From assembly GCA_035631655.1 (NCBI GenBank), contig DASQIH010000108.1:1-64000 (forward strand): a stretch of DNA of 64,000 nucleotides, read 5' to 3'. The notes beneath the pieces are model-generated. The model had not been told where the DNA came from. It made no database searches and worked only from the letters and a program-made list of their open reading frames with translations. The stretch comes from Gp1-AA122 sp035631655 (GTDB lineage Bacteria > Acidobacteriota > Terriglobia > Terriglobales > Acidobacteriaceae). A program made the position numbers and the translations under genes. Below are positions 1 through 8,131 of the stretch, in pieces (the stretch's first letter is position 1; the number at the start of each line of letters is the position of its first letter).

Positions 1-45
1 AAGGCGGCCGCGCCCGGCCGCCCTTCTTCGATATGTGCTAGTGGT

Positions 46-246
46 TTACGCCGGCTTTACATTCTCGGCTTGCCATCCCTTCGGGCCCTTGACTACGTCA
101 AAGGTCACTTGCTGGCCTTCTTGTAAGCTGCGGAATCCGCCCGCCTGAATCGCCGAGAAGTGCACAAACACATCCTCGCCACTCTGGCGGCTGATGAACC
201 CGTAGCCCTTGGCATCGTTAAACCACTTCACTGTTCCTGTTTCCAT
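46..246 (-). CDS. Cold-shock domain protein (CspA family)
   Basis: A 66-residue single cold-shock domain, the usual size of CspA-type RNA chaperones that bind single-stranded RNA/DNA in the cytoplasm. The RNP1-like motif KGYGFIS lies at residues 13-19 and the RNP2-like motif VFVHF at 26-30, with the family start GTVKWFN just after the initiator. An AAGGAAA sequence about 11 nt before the ATG can serve as ribosome-binding site. The 255-nt upstream gap would allow the long 5' leader typical of cold-shock mRNAs, but I cannot show cold regulation. Family assignment is secure; which Csp paralog it is cannot be told. Confidence 0.95.
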   Translation of the reverse strand: METGTVKWFNDAKGYGFISRQSGEDVFVHFSAIQAGGFRSLQEGQQVTFDVVKGPKGWQAENVKPA

Positions 247-501
247 TGTGTTGCTGTTTCCTTTATCTGATTTTGCGCTGATTCGAGAGCAGAGTGCTGC
301 AGGCAGGTCACGCTATGGAGCAGAGATACTGCTTACAACCGCTAAGATCAAACGCACCTCTATTCTACATACATAACGTTCAAATATCCATCTACATTGC
401 TGGAAGGAGTAGCTAGCACCTAGCAGAATCACATTATCGCCAATAAAATCACGCACTTGCCAACCCTGCCTTGCTAATTCCTAACTACTAGCTCCTAGCT
501 A
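247..501. other. Non-coding gap upstream of the cold-shock gene
   Basis: No credible ORF. Read on the minus strand it would hold the promoter and leader of the cold-shock gene; a -10-like TAGAAT is at 362-367 but no good -35 box stands at the right distance. Near 410-505 there are several short CTAGC-containing repeats. No stable terminator seen. Confidence 0.4.
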
Positions 502-1158
502 CTACGGAGTGATGATCCGGCTGCCCGCCTCGGCCGGGGCAACAATCGGCGATTTCTGTTCTGGGAATTGACCAAACAGGAAATCCAGAAACGCCCGTGA
601 CTTCGGCCGACCGGAAGTACGGCCATGCGCCATCCTTATCAAAAACACCAGAGCCTTCAGCACATCCGAATCGCGCAGCGTCGAATACCCAAGATGTTTG
701 TGCTCTGCCTCGCGAAACTCCTTCAGCATATTCTGGATTTCCGCCACGACAGCCTGCTGGCCTATCCCGGCGATAGGAGTTTCATAGTGCAGCCCGGAAT
801 TGACCAGGGTCTCATACGTTTTCGCCATCGAGGTCAACGCGGCGATCAGGTCGCGGTCGCTCAGGCTGCGGTCGGCTCGTGCACTCTTGGCCAGGGCATA
901 ACTAAGGCCCATCAGCAGGTGTTCACGCTCATAGATGAACTGGTCACCAACCTCGACCTGCAAGAACAATTCCGCATTTTTCAGATTGTCGGCCGCACGC
1001 GGTTTCTCGTGGGCTCGCGCCTGCCGCAGATATACGCAGTCGCTGGGGCAATCGAGGGTTACTTCGCGCTGTTCCCCGCAGCATTGCGGGCAGATTCGCC
1101 CATGCGCTGCCGGGCAAAAGCGCTTCTCTTTCCGGATCTCACAAATCGCGCAACTCAC
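502..1158 (-). CDS. Cys-rich N-terminal zinc-ribbon-like protein of unknown function
   Basis: 218 residues. The first 41 residues carry eight cysteines (3, 6, 15, 23, 26, 27, 37, 41) in CxxC-like spacing, so a zinc-binding knuckle is likely. The remaining ~170 residues are helical and soluble, with no signal peptide or membrane segment. I do not recognise the family; the cysteine pattern and clean coding sense argue it is real, against the open but composition-poor frame on the other strand. It stands alone between the cold-shock gene and the divergent HU gene. Confidence 0.75.
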   Translation of the reverse strand: MSCAICEIRKEKRFCPAAHGRICPQCCGEQREVTLDCPSDCVYLRQARAHEKPRAADNLKNAELFLQVEVGDQFIYEREHLLMGLSYALAKSARADRSLSDRDLIAALTSMAKTYETLVNSGLHYETPIAGIGQQAVVAEIQNMLKEFREAEHKHLGYSTLRDSDVLKALVFLIRMAHGRTSGRPKSRAFLDFLFGQFPEQKSPIVAPAEAGSRIITP

Positions 1159-1414
1159 TAATCATCTCTCCTGGATTCATTATGACATGGAGCGGAGGGG
1201 CGCCTTCGCCCGTCCAACCCGGGGCTGACCAGCCTTGCAAGCCTCTTTCTGAGAGGCTATTTGGACCCCCAAGTGCCGGACAACCTGTTTTTATGCCTCT
1301 TTCGTGGTGCTACTCGAAAAAAAACCGCAAAAAATGCGGCTGAAACGCTTCTTTTCCACAGCGGCGCTGATATAAGATGCTTGCGAACCCAGCAATCCAA
1401 ATCTAGGAGGATTC

Positions 1415-1708
1415 ATGGCAGCAGGAATGACCAAGACCCAACTCGTCCGCCACCTGGCCGAGAAAACCGAAGTCAACAACAAGACAGCAGCAGCTTTCCT
1501 GGAACACCTCGCCGACACTGCAATCAAGGAAACCAAGAAGAACGGTCTCTTCGTAGTTCCCGGCCTCGGCCGCCTGAAGAAAGTGCATCGCAAGGCTCGT
1601 GTGGGACGCAATCCCCAGACCGGAGAGCCCATCCAGATCAAGGCCAAGACCACGGCGAAATTTTACCTGGCCAAGGCCGCCAAGGACGCAATCGCGCCCA
1701 AGAAGTAG
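1415..1708 (+). CDS. hup: HU/IHF-family DNA-binding protein
   Basis: 97 residues, the normal length of an HU subunit. It opens with a helical dimerisation region and carries the DNA-binding arm signature around GRNPQTGEPI (about residues 67-76), ending in a lysine-rich helix. HU bends and compacts DNA as a dimer. A perfect AGGAGG at 1405-1410, 4 nt before the ATG, fixes the start. A strong hairpin terminator follows at 1749, so the gene is monocistronic. The tail KKVHRKARVG before the arm is slightly divergent from E. coli HU, but the fold assignment is safe. HU versus IHF-like cannot be separated. Confidence 0.93.
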   Translation: MAAGMTKTQLVRHLAEKTEVNNKTAAAFLEHLADTAIKETKKNGLFVVPGLGRLKKVHRKARVGRNPQTGEPIQIKAKTTAKFYLAKAAKDAIAPKK

Positions 1709-1717
1709 TTGCTATGC

Positions 1718-1745
1718 AGGTGTGGCGCGGGCATTCCTGCCCGCA
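1718..1745. repeat. Family C palindromic repeat, short copy
   Basis: Hairpin GCGGGC (1727-1732) / GCCCGC (1739-1744) preceded by GTGTGG, matching the layout of other family C elements here (5205, 11812, 28884, 60366). It lies between the hup stop and its terminator. Confidence 0.6.
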
Positions 1746-1748
1746 AAA

Positions 1749-1780
1749 AAGGCCGGCGAAAGAGCCGGCCTTCTGTTTCT
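1749..1780 (+). terminator. Rho-independent terminator of the HU gene
   Basis: Perfect 9-bp stem AAGGCCGGC (1749-1757) / GCCGGCCTT (1764-1772) with a 6-nt loop, followed by TCTGTTTCT. Good GC-rich stem, moderate U-tract. Confidence 0.85.
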
Positions 1781-1829
1781 CATCCTTGAGTTTATCCACC
1801 GTGAAGGAAAATCTTCGCCCTAACAATTC

Positions 1830-1858
1830 CTAGCAAAACCTTGGGTTGCTGCTATAAT
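1830..1858 (+). promoter_or_regulatory. Putative promoter of the secreted protein gene at 1925
   Basis: A consensus -10 TATAAT is at 1853-1858. The -35 is weak (best candidate CTAGCA at 1830-1835, 17-bp spacer). Transcription would begin near 1865, leaving a leader of about 60 nt before the GGAGG ribosome-binding site at 1914-1918. Confidence 0.55.
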
Positions 1859-1924
1859 CCACCACGTCTCCCAACCACGCATTCGCTTCAATCAAGTTCA
1901 ATCAATTAAATTTGGAGGAAAGCT

Positions 1925-2626
1925 TTGAAAAACACTTGCGTACTGCTTACGCTATTGCTGCTCGTTTCCATTTCTACCGTGCGGAACGCGACAGCGCAAG
2001 CCGCCGCACGCACCGATGTCTACCACGTCCACTTTGCCAAAGCCACTCTCGGAAAGGGCGTAGAGGAAGGCGACTTCCTCAAGAAACAAGCGCCGGACGC
2101 CCCCATGAAGGGACACTACATTGTCCTTCGCCATCAGAGTGGCGAGGACTGGGACTACGCTGTCATCGAGCACCTCGGAACCAAGGCCACCGTGGATGCC
2201 GCCCCCAGTGTGGCCCCCGCTGGCGCTCGTGATCTGAACGCCTGGCATGGCGACACCTTTGTAAACGGCCCGGCCTGGCCCGAGTTCGCCAAGGCCATGG
2301 GCCTTGACGACCCCGCCAAGAGCGCCGGATCCGTCTACGTCGTCTCCGTCTTTCGCGCCGCTCCTGGACATCGTGATGAGCTGGAGAAGGCGCTCGCTCA
2401 GCCGCCTGGCCCTAGCGAAACCGTTGCCGGGAACGTTTTGCTGCAGCATCTCGAGGGTGGACCTTGGCACTTCCTCACCGTCGCCCGCTATAACTCTTGG
2501 CAGGACTTTGCCACCAGTGAGAAAGCCAGCGTCGCCGATACCCTCAAGCCCGCCGGTGGCTGGCTTCAGGTGCGCGACCACTCCACTTACCACAACGATA
2601 CGCTCACGGATCGCATTGCTCCGTAG
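1925..2626 (+). CDS. Secreted protein of unknown function
   Basis: 233 residues starting at TTG; GGAGG at 1914-1918, 6 nt upstream, decides this start. A signal peptide spans about residues 1-26 (hydrophobic core LLTLLLLVSI, cleavage near AQA), so the product is periplasmic or secreted. The mature part holds two stretches (around HVHFAKA and VYVVSVFRAAPGHRDELEKAL) that resemble the dimeric alpha/beta-barrel fold of NIPSNAP/monooxygenase-like proteins, but this is only a resemblance. It has its own -10 box and a strong terminator downstream, so it is probably monocistronic. Function unknown. Confidence 0.8.
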   Translation: MKNTCVLLTLLLLVSISTVRNATAQAAARTDVYHVHFAKATLGKGVEEGDFLKKQAPDAPMKGHYIVLRHQSGEDWDYAVIEHLGTKATVDAAPSVAPAGARDLNAWHGDTFVNGPAWPEFAKAMGLDDPAKSAGSVYVVSVFRAAPGHRDELEKALAQPPGPSETVAGNVLLQHLEGGPWHFLTVARYNSWQDFATSEKASVADTLKPAGGWLQVRDHSTYHNDTLTDRIAP

Positions 2627-2651
2627 TAGCTCGCGCGCACACAAACACCCG

Positions 2652-2680
2652 AAGCCTGGCCCCTCGGCCAGGCTTTTGGT
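2652..2680 (+). terminator. Rho-independent terminator
   Basis: Perfect 10-bp stem AAGCCTGGCC (2652-2661) / GGCCAGGCTT (2666-2675) with a 4-nt loop, then TTTGGTT. Ends the secreted-protein transcript; it faces the convergent amidohydrolase gene. Confidence 0.88.
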
Positions 2681-2748
2681 TAGCTGCTTGGTTCTTTTTC
2701 GGAGACATCATCCGGCAGCAGCCATTAGCAACCAGACCAGCTTTTTCG

Positions 2749-4065
2749 TCACTTCCCGTACTGGTTTTTGACCACCTCTCCGCCCTTCATCACAAACTTC
2801 ACCCGCTCCAAAGTGGTCACATCTTTCAGCGGATCCCCATCCACGGCGATGATGTCGGCGAACTTCCCCGGCTCCAACGTCCCAATCTTGTCCGTCCAGC
2901 CCAACAGGTCCGCATCATTTACCGTCGCCGTCTGGATGGCCTGCAGCGGCGTCAGACCAAGCCGGACATAGACCGCCAGTTCGTGCGCATTCAGCCCGTG
3001 GGGATAGACGGCGGCATCTGTCCCAAGGCCGATTTTCACGCCCGCAGCAATCGCCTTCTTCGCGTTTCCCTGCGCCGCATCGGAAACCATCTGCATCTTC
3101 CGCCGGGAAAACTCCGGCACGTTGCTGTGCGCCGCATTCTCTTTATGCCAATTGATGAGATACAGTGTCGGGACCAGGTAGGTGCCGTTTTTCTTCAGCG
3201 TAGCAATGGCGGCGTCGTCCATAAGGTGCCCGTGTTCCACGGAATCAACCCCTGCCTCCGAGGCCCATCGAACCCCCTCGGCCCCATGCGCATGGGCGGC
3301 AACTTTTCGTCCTAGACGGTGCGCCTCGGCCACAATGGCCTTCATTTCCTCCAGAGTGAACTGGGACGCATTGGGATCGTCGCCTTTAGACATCACGCCG
3401 CCGGTGGCGCAGATCTTGATGACGTCGGCGCCGTACTTGATCACCTCGCGCACCTTATGCTGAACGTTTTCGATCCCGTCGGCGACACCGTCGCCCTGCG
3501 CGTGATACTCGTAAGGCAGCAAGTTGTTGTCGCAGTGACCGCCGGTAATGCCCAGTGCCGGCCCGCTGACCACCATGCGCGGACCCGGCACGTCGCCCGC
3601 ATTGATCGCATCGCGCAGGGCCACGTCGGCGTACCCACTGGCACCCACGTTGCGCACTGTGGTGAAGCCCGCCTCCAACGTAATTCGGGCGTTCTTGGCC
3701 CCGGTTAACGCCTCCCGAGGAGTTGATATCCCCAGCCGCGCATATCCCGCTCCGCTCGGATCGAAGGTCAAATGAGTATGCGCATCAATTAAGCCCGGCA
3801 TAACCGTAGCGTTTGGGAGGTCAACCGTGGCGGCATCCGGCGCAGCTTTTGCCTGAGCGGCTGGACCCACGCTGACTATCTTATCGCCCTCAATGATGAT
3901 GGCTTGGTCCGTAAGCGTCTTCCCGCTCTTCACATCGAGCAGGCGGCGAGCGTGGACAATCACTCGCTTAACCACCGGCTGAGGAGGATTCTGTGCAACC
4001 GCCACCCCGACCAAGACCGCCACTACAAACACAATAAGCCTTCTTAGCGTCTTGCTCATGTTCAC
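2749..4065 (-). CDS. Exported metal-dependent amidohydrolase
   Basis: 438 residues with an N-terminal signal peptide (hydrophobic residues 10-24, ending VAVAQ). The amidohydrolase TIM-barrel motifs are intact: HTH at 96-98, a candidate metal-bridging lysine in VIKICATGG, AHAHG, VEHGH and GTDAA. This imidazolonepropionase/prolidase-like group includes enzymes that hydrolyse dipeptides or cyclic amides, but the substrate cannot be read from sequence. A GAGGTG ribosome-binding site precedes the ATG. It is paralogous to the genes at 5313 and 63164, all exported. It stands upstream of the DoxX gene on the opposite side of a short gap. Confidence 0.9.
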   Translation of the reverse strand: MNMSKTLRRLIVFVVAVLVGVAVAQNPPQPVVKRVIVHARRLLDVKSGKTLTDQAIIIEGDKIVSVGPAAQAKAAPDAATVDLPNATVMPGLIDAHTHLTFDPSGAGYARLGISTPREALTGAKNARITLEAGFTTVRNVGASGYADVALRDAINAGDVPGPRMVVSGPALGITGGHCDNNLLPYEYHAQGDGVADGIENVQHKVREVIKYGADVIKICATGGVMSKGDDPNASQFTLEEMKAIVAEAHRLGRKVAAHAHGAEGVRWASEAGVDSVEHGHLMDDAAIATLKKNGTYLVPTLYLINWHKENAAHSNVPEFSRRKMQMVSDAAQGNAKKAIAAGVKIGLGTDAAVYPHGLNAHELAVYVRLGLTPLQAIQTATVNDADLLGWTDKIGTLEPGKFADIIAVDGDPLKDVTTLERVKFVMKGGEVVKNQYGK

Positions 4066-4144
4066 CTCATTGGGAAAAGACAGCTGTTATGACAGCATCC
4101 AGAGAAAGCGCCAGCGCGCGAAGGATCTCGGATACAGTTGTCAA

Positions 4145-4624
4145 TCAGCTTCTGGCTCGCCGCGCGTCCAACCCCCACACCTGTCCGGCGTCGGCAGCAT
4201 AAAAGACGATGAACAGAAACAGCAACGGCAAATGATCCAGTTCAGCCCCAAAGTAGCGCCATACCGGAACCCCGTGCCCCGGCTCCCACCAGGTGGCGAG
4301 AGTCAGGCTGAGCATATGCAGAATACCCAGCACGGAAGCTACACGAACGTAGATCCCAAGCAGCAACGATATTCCCACGAACAATTCGACGGCACCCACA
4401 ACGTATCCGAAGAACACGGCATGCGACAGAACCAGCTTCGCCAGAATCGGTCGGTAGAAGCTCACTGCCCCGCTTTGCAGGTAACCGCGCAGGTATTCCT
4501 GGAAGCCACCGTGGGCAAATCCCGGGTCAAATACCTTGTATTCTCCGAAGAAAAGAAAGAAAACGGCCGTCGCCATGCGGACGAGAGCGATAGCCTTCGG
4601 GAGGGAGGTGGCGGACTCAATCAT
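4145..4624 (-). CDS. DoxX family membrane protein
   Basis: 159 residues with four predicted transmembrane segments, including ALVRMATAVFFLFFG near the N terminus and LLFLFIVFY near the C terminus, matching the four-helix DoxX/DoxD-type inner-membrane family, often linked to redox balance. I chose the ATG at 4624, the first Met of the family-like sequence MIESATSLPK, because a longer reading runs back into the CBS gene upstream. No clear ribosome-binding site is visible. It lies 35 nt downstream of the CBS gene on the same strand, so co-transcription is likely. Confidence 0.8.
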   Translation of the reverse strand: MIESATSLPKAIALVRMATAVFFLFFGEYKVFDPGFAHGGFQEYLRGYLQSGAVSFYRPILAKLVLSHAVFFGYVVGAVELFVGISLLLGIYVRVASVLGILHMLSLTLATWWEPGHGVPVWRYFGAELDHLPLLFLFIVFYAADAGQVWGLDARRARS

Positions 4625-4659
4625 GGCGCACGACTGCCAAGTCTGGCGCAGCCATAGAA

Positions 4660-5097
4660 CTATCCGCCCGGCCCGTCGTTGGCCACGTACTGTTCCAGCG
4701 AATCCAGTTCCTGGCTGAGGTCGTCGATGCGCCACTCCAACAGGTTTCTTATGGACAGAATTCCCAGCAACTTGCCATTGTCATCGGCCACGGGCAGGTG
4801 ACGGTAATGGCGCTCGACCATGGTGGCCATGGCTTCCCCGGGCCCGGTAGACAGCGTTGCCAGCACCACAGGCGTAGTCATTAGTTCCCGCACCGGCGTG
4901 TTGGCAGGATCGCGCCCACTGAGAGACATCTTCATCAGCACGTCGCGCTCCGTAAAAATCCCTGCAACGCGGCCGTCCGCGTCAATTACGCCCACTGCGC
5001 CTACGTGCTGGTCGAGCATCATGCGGATAGCATCCGCGACGCTCGCCTCCAGCGAGACGGTCGCCGGCTCCGGATCACATAATTCCAGAAGAGTCAT
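4660..5097 (-). CDS. Tandem CBS-domain protein
   Basis: 145 residues consisting almost entirely of two CBS motifs (a Bateman module), which binds adenine nucleotides to sense energy state. The CBS signature GIFTERDVLMK lies in the first repeat and LPVADDNGKLLGILSIRNLL in the second. An open frame continues upstream to 5295, but that extension is a family C repeat array. GGGAGG sits directly before the ATG at 5097, so the short start is preferred. The partner protein is unknown; DoxX follows downstream. Confidence 0.85.
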   Translation of the reverse strand: MTLLELCDPEPATVSLEASVADAIRMMLDQHVGAVGVIDADGRVAGIFTERDVLMKMSLSGRDPANTPVRELMTTPVVLATLSTGPGEAMATMVERHYRHLPVADDNGKLLGILSIRNLLEWRIDDLSQELDSLEQYVANDGPGG

Positions 5098-5204
5098 AAG
5101 TTGCCTCCCGCTGGTCCGCTGCCCGCCAGTCTGCGGACGAACCACTACGGACTCGGGCATTATGACTGGTGTGCAGTTCCTGTCAAGGGCTTGTGGCACC
5201 TGTC

Positions 5205-5295
5205 TGTGTGGCCCCGGATCTTCGACCGGGGCGGGGCAGGTGTGTGGGCCCGGGTCTCTGACCCGGGCTGGCGGGTCGAAGACCCGCCTCCACAC
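5205..5295. repeat. Triple family C palindrome array
   Basis: Three consecutive hairpins: GCCCCGG..CCGGGGC, GCCCGGGTC..GACCCGGGC and GGCGGGTC..GACCCGCC, each beside a GTGTGG- or CCACAC-type flank. It fills the gap between the CBS gene and the downstream end of the second amidohydrolase gene. Confidence 0.85.
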
Positions 5296-5312
5296 GGCTT
5301 ATCTCGAGATAT

Positions 5313-6638
5313 TCACTTCCCGCCAAGTTGATTCTGATACACCTTCCCGTCCTTCATTACGAATTTCACATTGCCTAACTCCTTAATATCCCGCAATGGG
5401 TCCCCGGCAACCGCAATCACGTCCGCATAGGCTCCTTGCGCTAGTACCCCGATCTGTCCAGCCATGTCCAACATCTCTGCCGGACGCGAGGTCGCGCTCT
5501 TGATAGCATCCATCGGCGGCATCCCTAAATCCACCATGCGCGGAAACTCCTGCGCAATCGGTTCCGTCCAGGGAATGCCACCCATGTCGGTGCCGAACAC
5601 AATCTTCACCCCCGCTTTGAGTGCCCGTTTGAACGTGTCTTCATGCACGAAGGCACGTTTTCTGTCGCGCTGTCCCGCGGGCGTATCGGCCGGCGCCCAG
5701 TCGGTGTAGTACACGCTGATCGTAGGGCAATACCAGGTCCCTTGTTTGACCATTTGCGCGATCTGCTCATCGCTCATCTCCAGTCCATGCTCGATCGAAT
5801 CGCACCCGCCGTCCAGCGCCCGCTGCAGTCCAATTCCGTTATAGGCATGACAGGCAACTTTCTTCCCCCAGCCGTGGGTTTCGTCCACAATCGCCTTCAA
5901 TTCCTCCAAAGTGAGCGTAGGCTGCGAAACCAGTTCGCCCTTTTTTCCCACCCAGGAGCGATGGGTCATATAGACCTTGATCCAATCGGCGCCATGATCC
6001 AGCTGCTCCCGTGCCGCCTTGCGCGCCTCCACGGGCCCGTCGATGATCTGCACGCCCTTGGGCATCGTCAGTTCTGGCGCATAACCCTCTAACGGGTATC
6101 CACCTGTGGTGGAAATGGCGAGCGTCGAGACGAACAGCCGGGGCCCAGGAATGTACCCGCCCTCGATAGCTGCTTTAATCCCAACGTCTCCGTAGCCGGC
6201 GCCCTCAGTTTCCACATCGCGCAAGGTAGTAAAACCCTGCTCTAGCGCACGTCGCACTGAGACCGTCGCCCGTGCCGCGCGCAAGGCTAGTGGGTACTTG
6301 AGAATGTTGGCGTCATAGCCGCCCTGTTTCGGGTCCTCTCCCTGCAAAAAGATGTGGGTATGGGAATCAATGAGACCAGGCAGCACCGTGGCATGGGATA
6401 AATCGATCACGGTCGCGCCAGCCGGAATTTTCGTGCTGCCGGCGTCGGAAACGCTGTCGATCCGGTCTCCCCGAATAACGATCACCTGATTGTGACGAAC
6501 CTCGTCAGACCTGCCGTCAATGAGGGTCCCCGCCCGAATCACGGTGAATGGCCGCAGCGCCGGTCCACCGCCTTGCTCCTGCGCCGCCACAACACAAGTC
6601 GAAATCAAAAAGACGAAGGCCCAGCGAATGATTCTCAT
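5313..6638 (-). CDS. Exported metal-dependent amidohydrolase (second copy)
   Basis: 441 residues from the ATG at 6638, chosen because GAGGAG lies about 6 nt upstream; an in-frame GTG at 6659 lacks such a site. A signal peptide (IIRWAFVFLISTCVVAAQ) sends it out of the cytoplasm. Amidohydrolase motifs are in order: DSHTHI, WIKVYMTH, ACHAYN, SIEHGLEM and FGTDMGG. It shares family and domain order with the enzyme at 2749 but the two are clearly diverged, so substrates probably differ. Substrate unknown. It is separated from the CBS gene by the family C array. Confidence 0.9.
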   Translation of the reverse strand: MRIIRWAFVFLISTCVVAAQEQGGGPALRPFTVIRAGTLIDGRSDEVRHNQVIVIRGDRIDSVSDAGSTKIPAGATVIDLSHATVLPGLIDSHTHIFLQGEDPKQGGYDANILKYPLALRAARATVSVRRALEQGFTTLRDVETEGAGYGDVGIKAAIEGGYIPGPRLFVSTLAISTTGGYPLEGYAPELTMPKGVQIIDGPVEARKAAREQLDHGADWIKVYMTHRSWVGKKGELVSQPTLTLEELKAIVDETHGWGKKVACHAYNGIGLQRALDGGCDSIEHGLEMSDEQIAQMVKQGTWYCPTISVYYTDWAPADTPAGQRDRKRAFVHEDTFKRALKAGVKIVFGTDMGGIPWTEPIAQEFPRMVDLGMPPMDAIKSATSRPAEMLDMAGQIGVLAQGAYADVIAVAGDPLRDIKELGNVKFVMKDGKVYQNQLGGK

Positions 6639-6730
6639 GCGTGTCTCCTCAAAGCGCACGATTGTACGCCAGTGGCGGTTCAGAAAAGAGCGGGGTCACG
6701 ATTCACGCGGATTCGGACCGACGAAAACTC

Positions 6731-6788
6731 GTCATCCCGAGCGCTCTTACTCCCTTGTCATTCCGAGCGAAGCGAGGAATCTCGGTTT
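6731..6788. repeat. Family A repeat
   Basis: Two copies of the GTCATTCCGAGCG core, the second followed by AAGCGAGGAATCTCGG, ending exactly at the stop codon region of the RidA gene. Confidence 0.8.
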
Positions 6789-7184
6789 TCAGCCTGCGAC
6801 GATCGCGTCCACCTCAATCTCCACCAGCATCTCCGGCGAGACTAGTGCGCTCACAGCGACCATCGTGGCCGCAGGCCGGATATCGCGAAAGAGCTCGCCG
6901 TGCGCCTGGCCGACTCTCTCCCAGTCCGCGATATTGGTAACGAACATACGCGTGCGGACGACGTCCTTCAGCGAGGCTTCCGCCTTCCCCAACGCATTCT
7001 CAATATTCCTGAAAACCTGTACGGCCTGCGCATAGGCATCACCCACGCCCACAATTTTCCCATCCGCACCCGTAGCCGTCGTTCCCGCCACATGAATATA
7101 GGGTCCCACCCTGACCGCCCGCGAATATCCCACTTTGGGCTCCCAAGGCGTTCCGCTGGAAATGTTCTGTCGTTGCATCTGCAT
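6789..7184 (-). CDS. RidA/YjgF-family protein
   Basis: 131 residues, the usual length for RidA proteins, which are small trimers that hydrolyse reactive enamine/imine intermediates made by PLP enzymes. The sequence contains the family pattern around YSRAVRVGPYIHVAGTTA and the C-terminal VEIEVDAIVAG, and a TRMFV near residue 85-90 carrying the conserved arginine. GGAGG lies 6-7 nt before the ATG. A second RidA paralog sits at 54704. The C-terminal coding end abuts a family A repeat. Confidence 0.9.
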   Translation of the reverse strand: MQMQRQNISSGTPWEPKVGYSRAVRVGPYIHVAGTTATGADGKIVGVGDAYAQAVQVFRNIENALGKAEASLKDVVRTRMFVTNIADWERVGQAHGELFRDIRPAATMVAVSALVSPEMLVEIEVDAIVAG

Positions 7185-7423
7185 GAATGACTCCTCCGAG
7201 GTACCAATTGCAATTCGGGCCTGTACGACTGCTCCCCGAAATGACTACGTGCCTCTCGGTAGCCATTTCGATTAGCAATCGTCAGAGTTGGCTGCCAAAA
7301 ATCGCGCTTGCAACGTTGTGACTGCGCGCTTCTTCTAACTGGTTGTGAGTTTTTGCGCGCGGCTTACGAAAGTCACTTGTTTTTGTGACCAACCTGCGAT
7401 AAGAACTCGCAACAGAGTAGTTG

Positions 7424-7455
7424 GAAACCCTGAAGGAGGCGGGTTTCAGAAGGGG
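7424..7455 (+). promoter_or_regulatory. Hairpin around a Shine-Dalgarno-like element
   Basis: GAAACCC (7424-7430) and GGGTTTC (7441-7447) form a 7-bp stem with the loop TGAAGGAGGC, which presents GGAGG. A second ribosome-binding site AGAAGGGG (7448-7455) follows, 5 nt before the ATG at 7461. The arrangement may modulate translation; it could also be chance. Confidence 0.45.
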
Positions 7456-7460
7456 CCCAC

Positions 7461-8012
7461 ATGATTCCGGAATCGCACCCGTTGCAACAGTTGTTCATCG
7501 AACTGGTTGGCCGGCATTACGCCGAGGAAATCGGTTTGCGCGATCCGCAGGTGATTGCCTATGTGGCCCACCTGCTTTCGGAATTTTGTGATGCGGACCA
7601 GCTCTTCCAGATCCGCAACGCGGCCGGGCGCCCGCTAAGCGATATTGGCGAAATGCTGCTGGAATCCGATCCCATCTTCGGTCCCGCAGCCTCGTTTGAC
7701 CGCGAGCGCCAGGTCCGCAAACACATCGGCGACTATGCCCTGTTCTTCACCGGCATGTTCCCGGAGAGCATCAACCGCTTCCGCTTGCGCCGCAATCGTT
7801 TGGAGAATTTCATCGACTGGGTGAAAGCCGGCAAAGAAAGTTACTATATCGTCTCCAAATTCGAATTTTTCGAGTACTCGAAGGTCGCCCCCTTATTTGC
7901 CAAGCTCTCCGAAAACTTCGAGCATTGCGTTTATGGCCTCAACCAGGTCAAGAACGAGTTACAAGAGATGCAGCATCCCATTGTCCGCCGCGCCGACGAA
8001 CTGCTGATGTAG
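7461..8012 (+). CDS. Conserved-looking soluble protein of unknown function
   Basis: 183 residues, soluble, no signal peptide, mostly helical by composition. It opens MIPESHPLQQLFIELVGRH and contains an FFTGMFPESINRFRLRRNR segment in the middle. I do not recognise the family. The ATG is backed by AGAAGGGG 5 nt upstream, and the 276-nt gap before it leaves room for a promoter. It is transcribed alone and converges with rsmD, with a family B repeat between them. Confidence 0.75.
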   Translation: MIPESHPLQQLFIELVGRHYAEEIGLRDPQVIAYVAHLLSEFCDADQLFQIRNAAGRPLSDIGEMLLESDPIFGPAASFDRERQVRKHIGDYALFFTGMFPESINRFRLRRNRLENFIDWVKAGKESYYIVSKFEFFEYSKVAPLFAKLSENFEHCVYGLNQVKNELQEMQHPIVRRADELLM

Positions 8013-8029
8013 TTCATCTTTATTTCACT

Positions 8030-8131
8030 TGCTGGGCATCCTGAGCGAAGGAGCTCATTCGCTTGCGAATGAGCTGCGGAGTCGACGGACCCCTTACCTG
8101 CCTGTACGACGTTGGCCGACGCAAGGCATTC
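8030..8131. repeat. Family B repeat with perfect hairpin
   Basis: Opens with ATCCTGAGCGAAGG, contains the perfect 11-bp palindrome AGCTCATTCGC (8052-8062) / GCGAATGAGCT (8065-8075) with a 2-nt loop, then GAGTCGACGGACCCCTTACC. It lies between the convergent genes at 7461 and 8132 and could also act as terminator. Confidence 0.8.

Noticed and set aside
625..1161. 178-codon plus frame opposite the Cys-rich protein
   Set aside because: The minus frame has an ordered eight-cysteine N terminus; the plus frame has none and no start signal.
5098..5295. N-terminal 66-codon extension of the CBS protein
   Set aside because: Translates the family C palindrome array, and GGGAGG supports the ATG at 5097.
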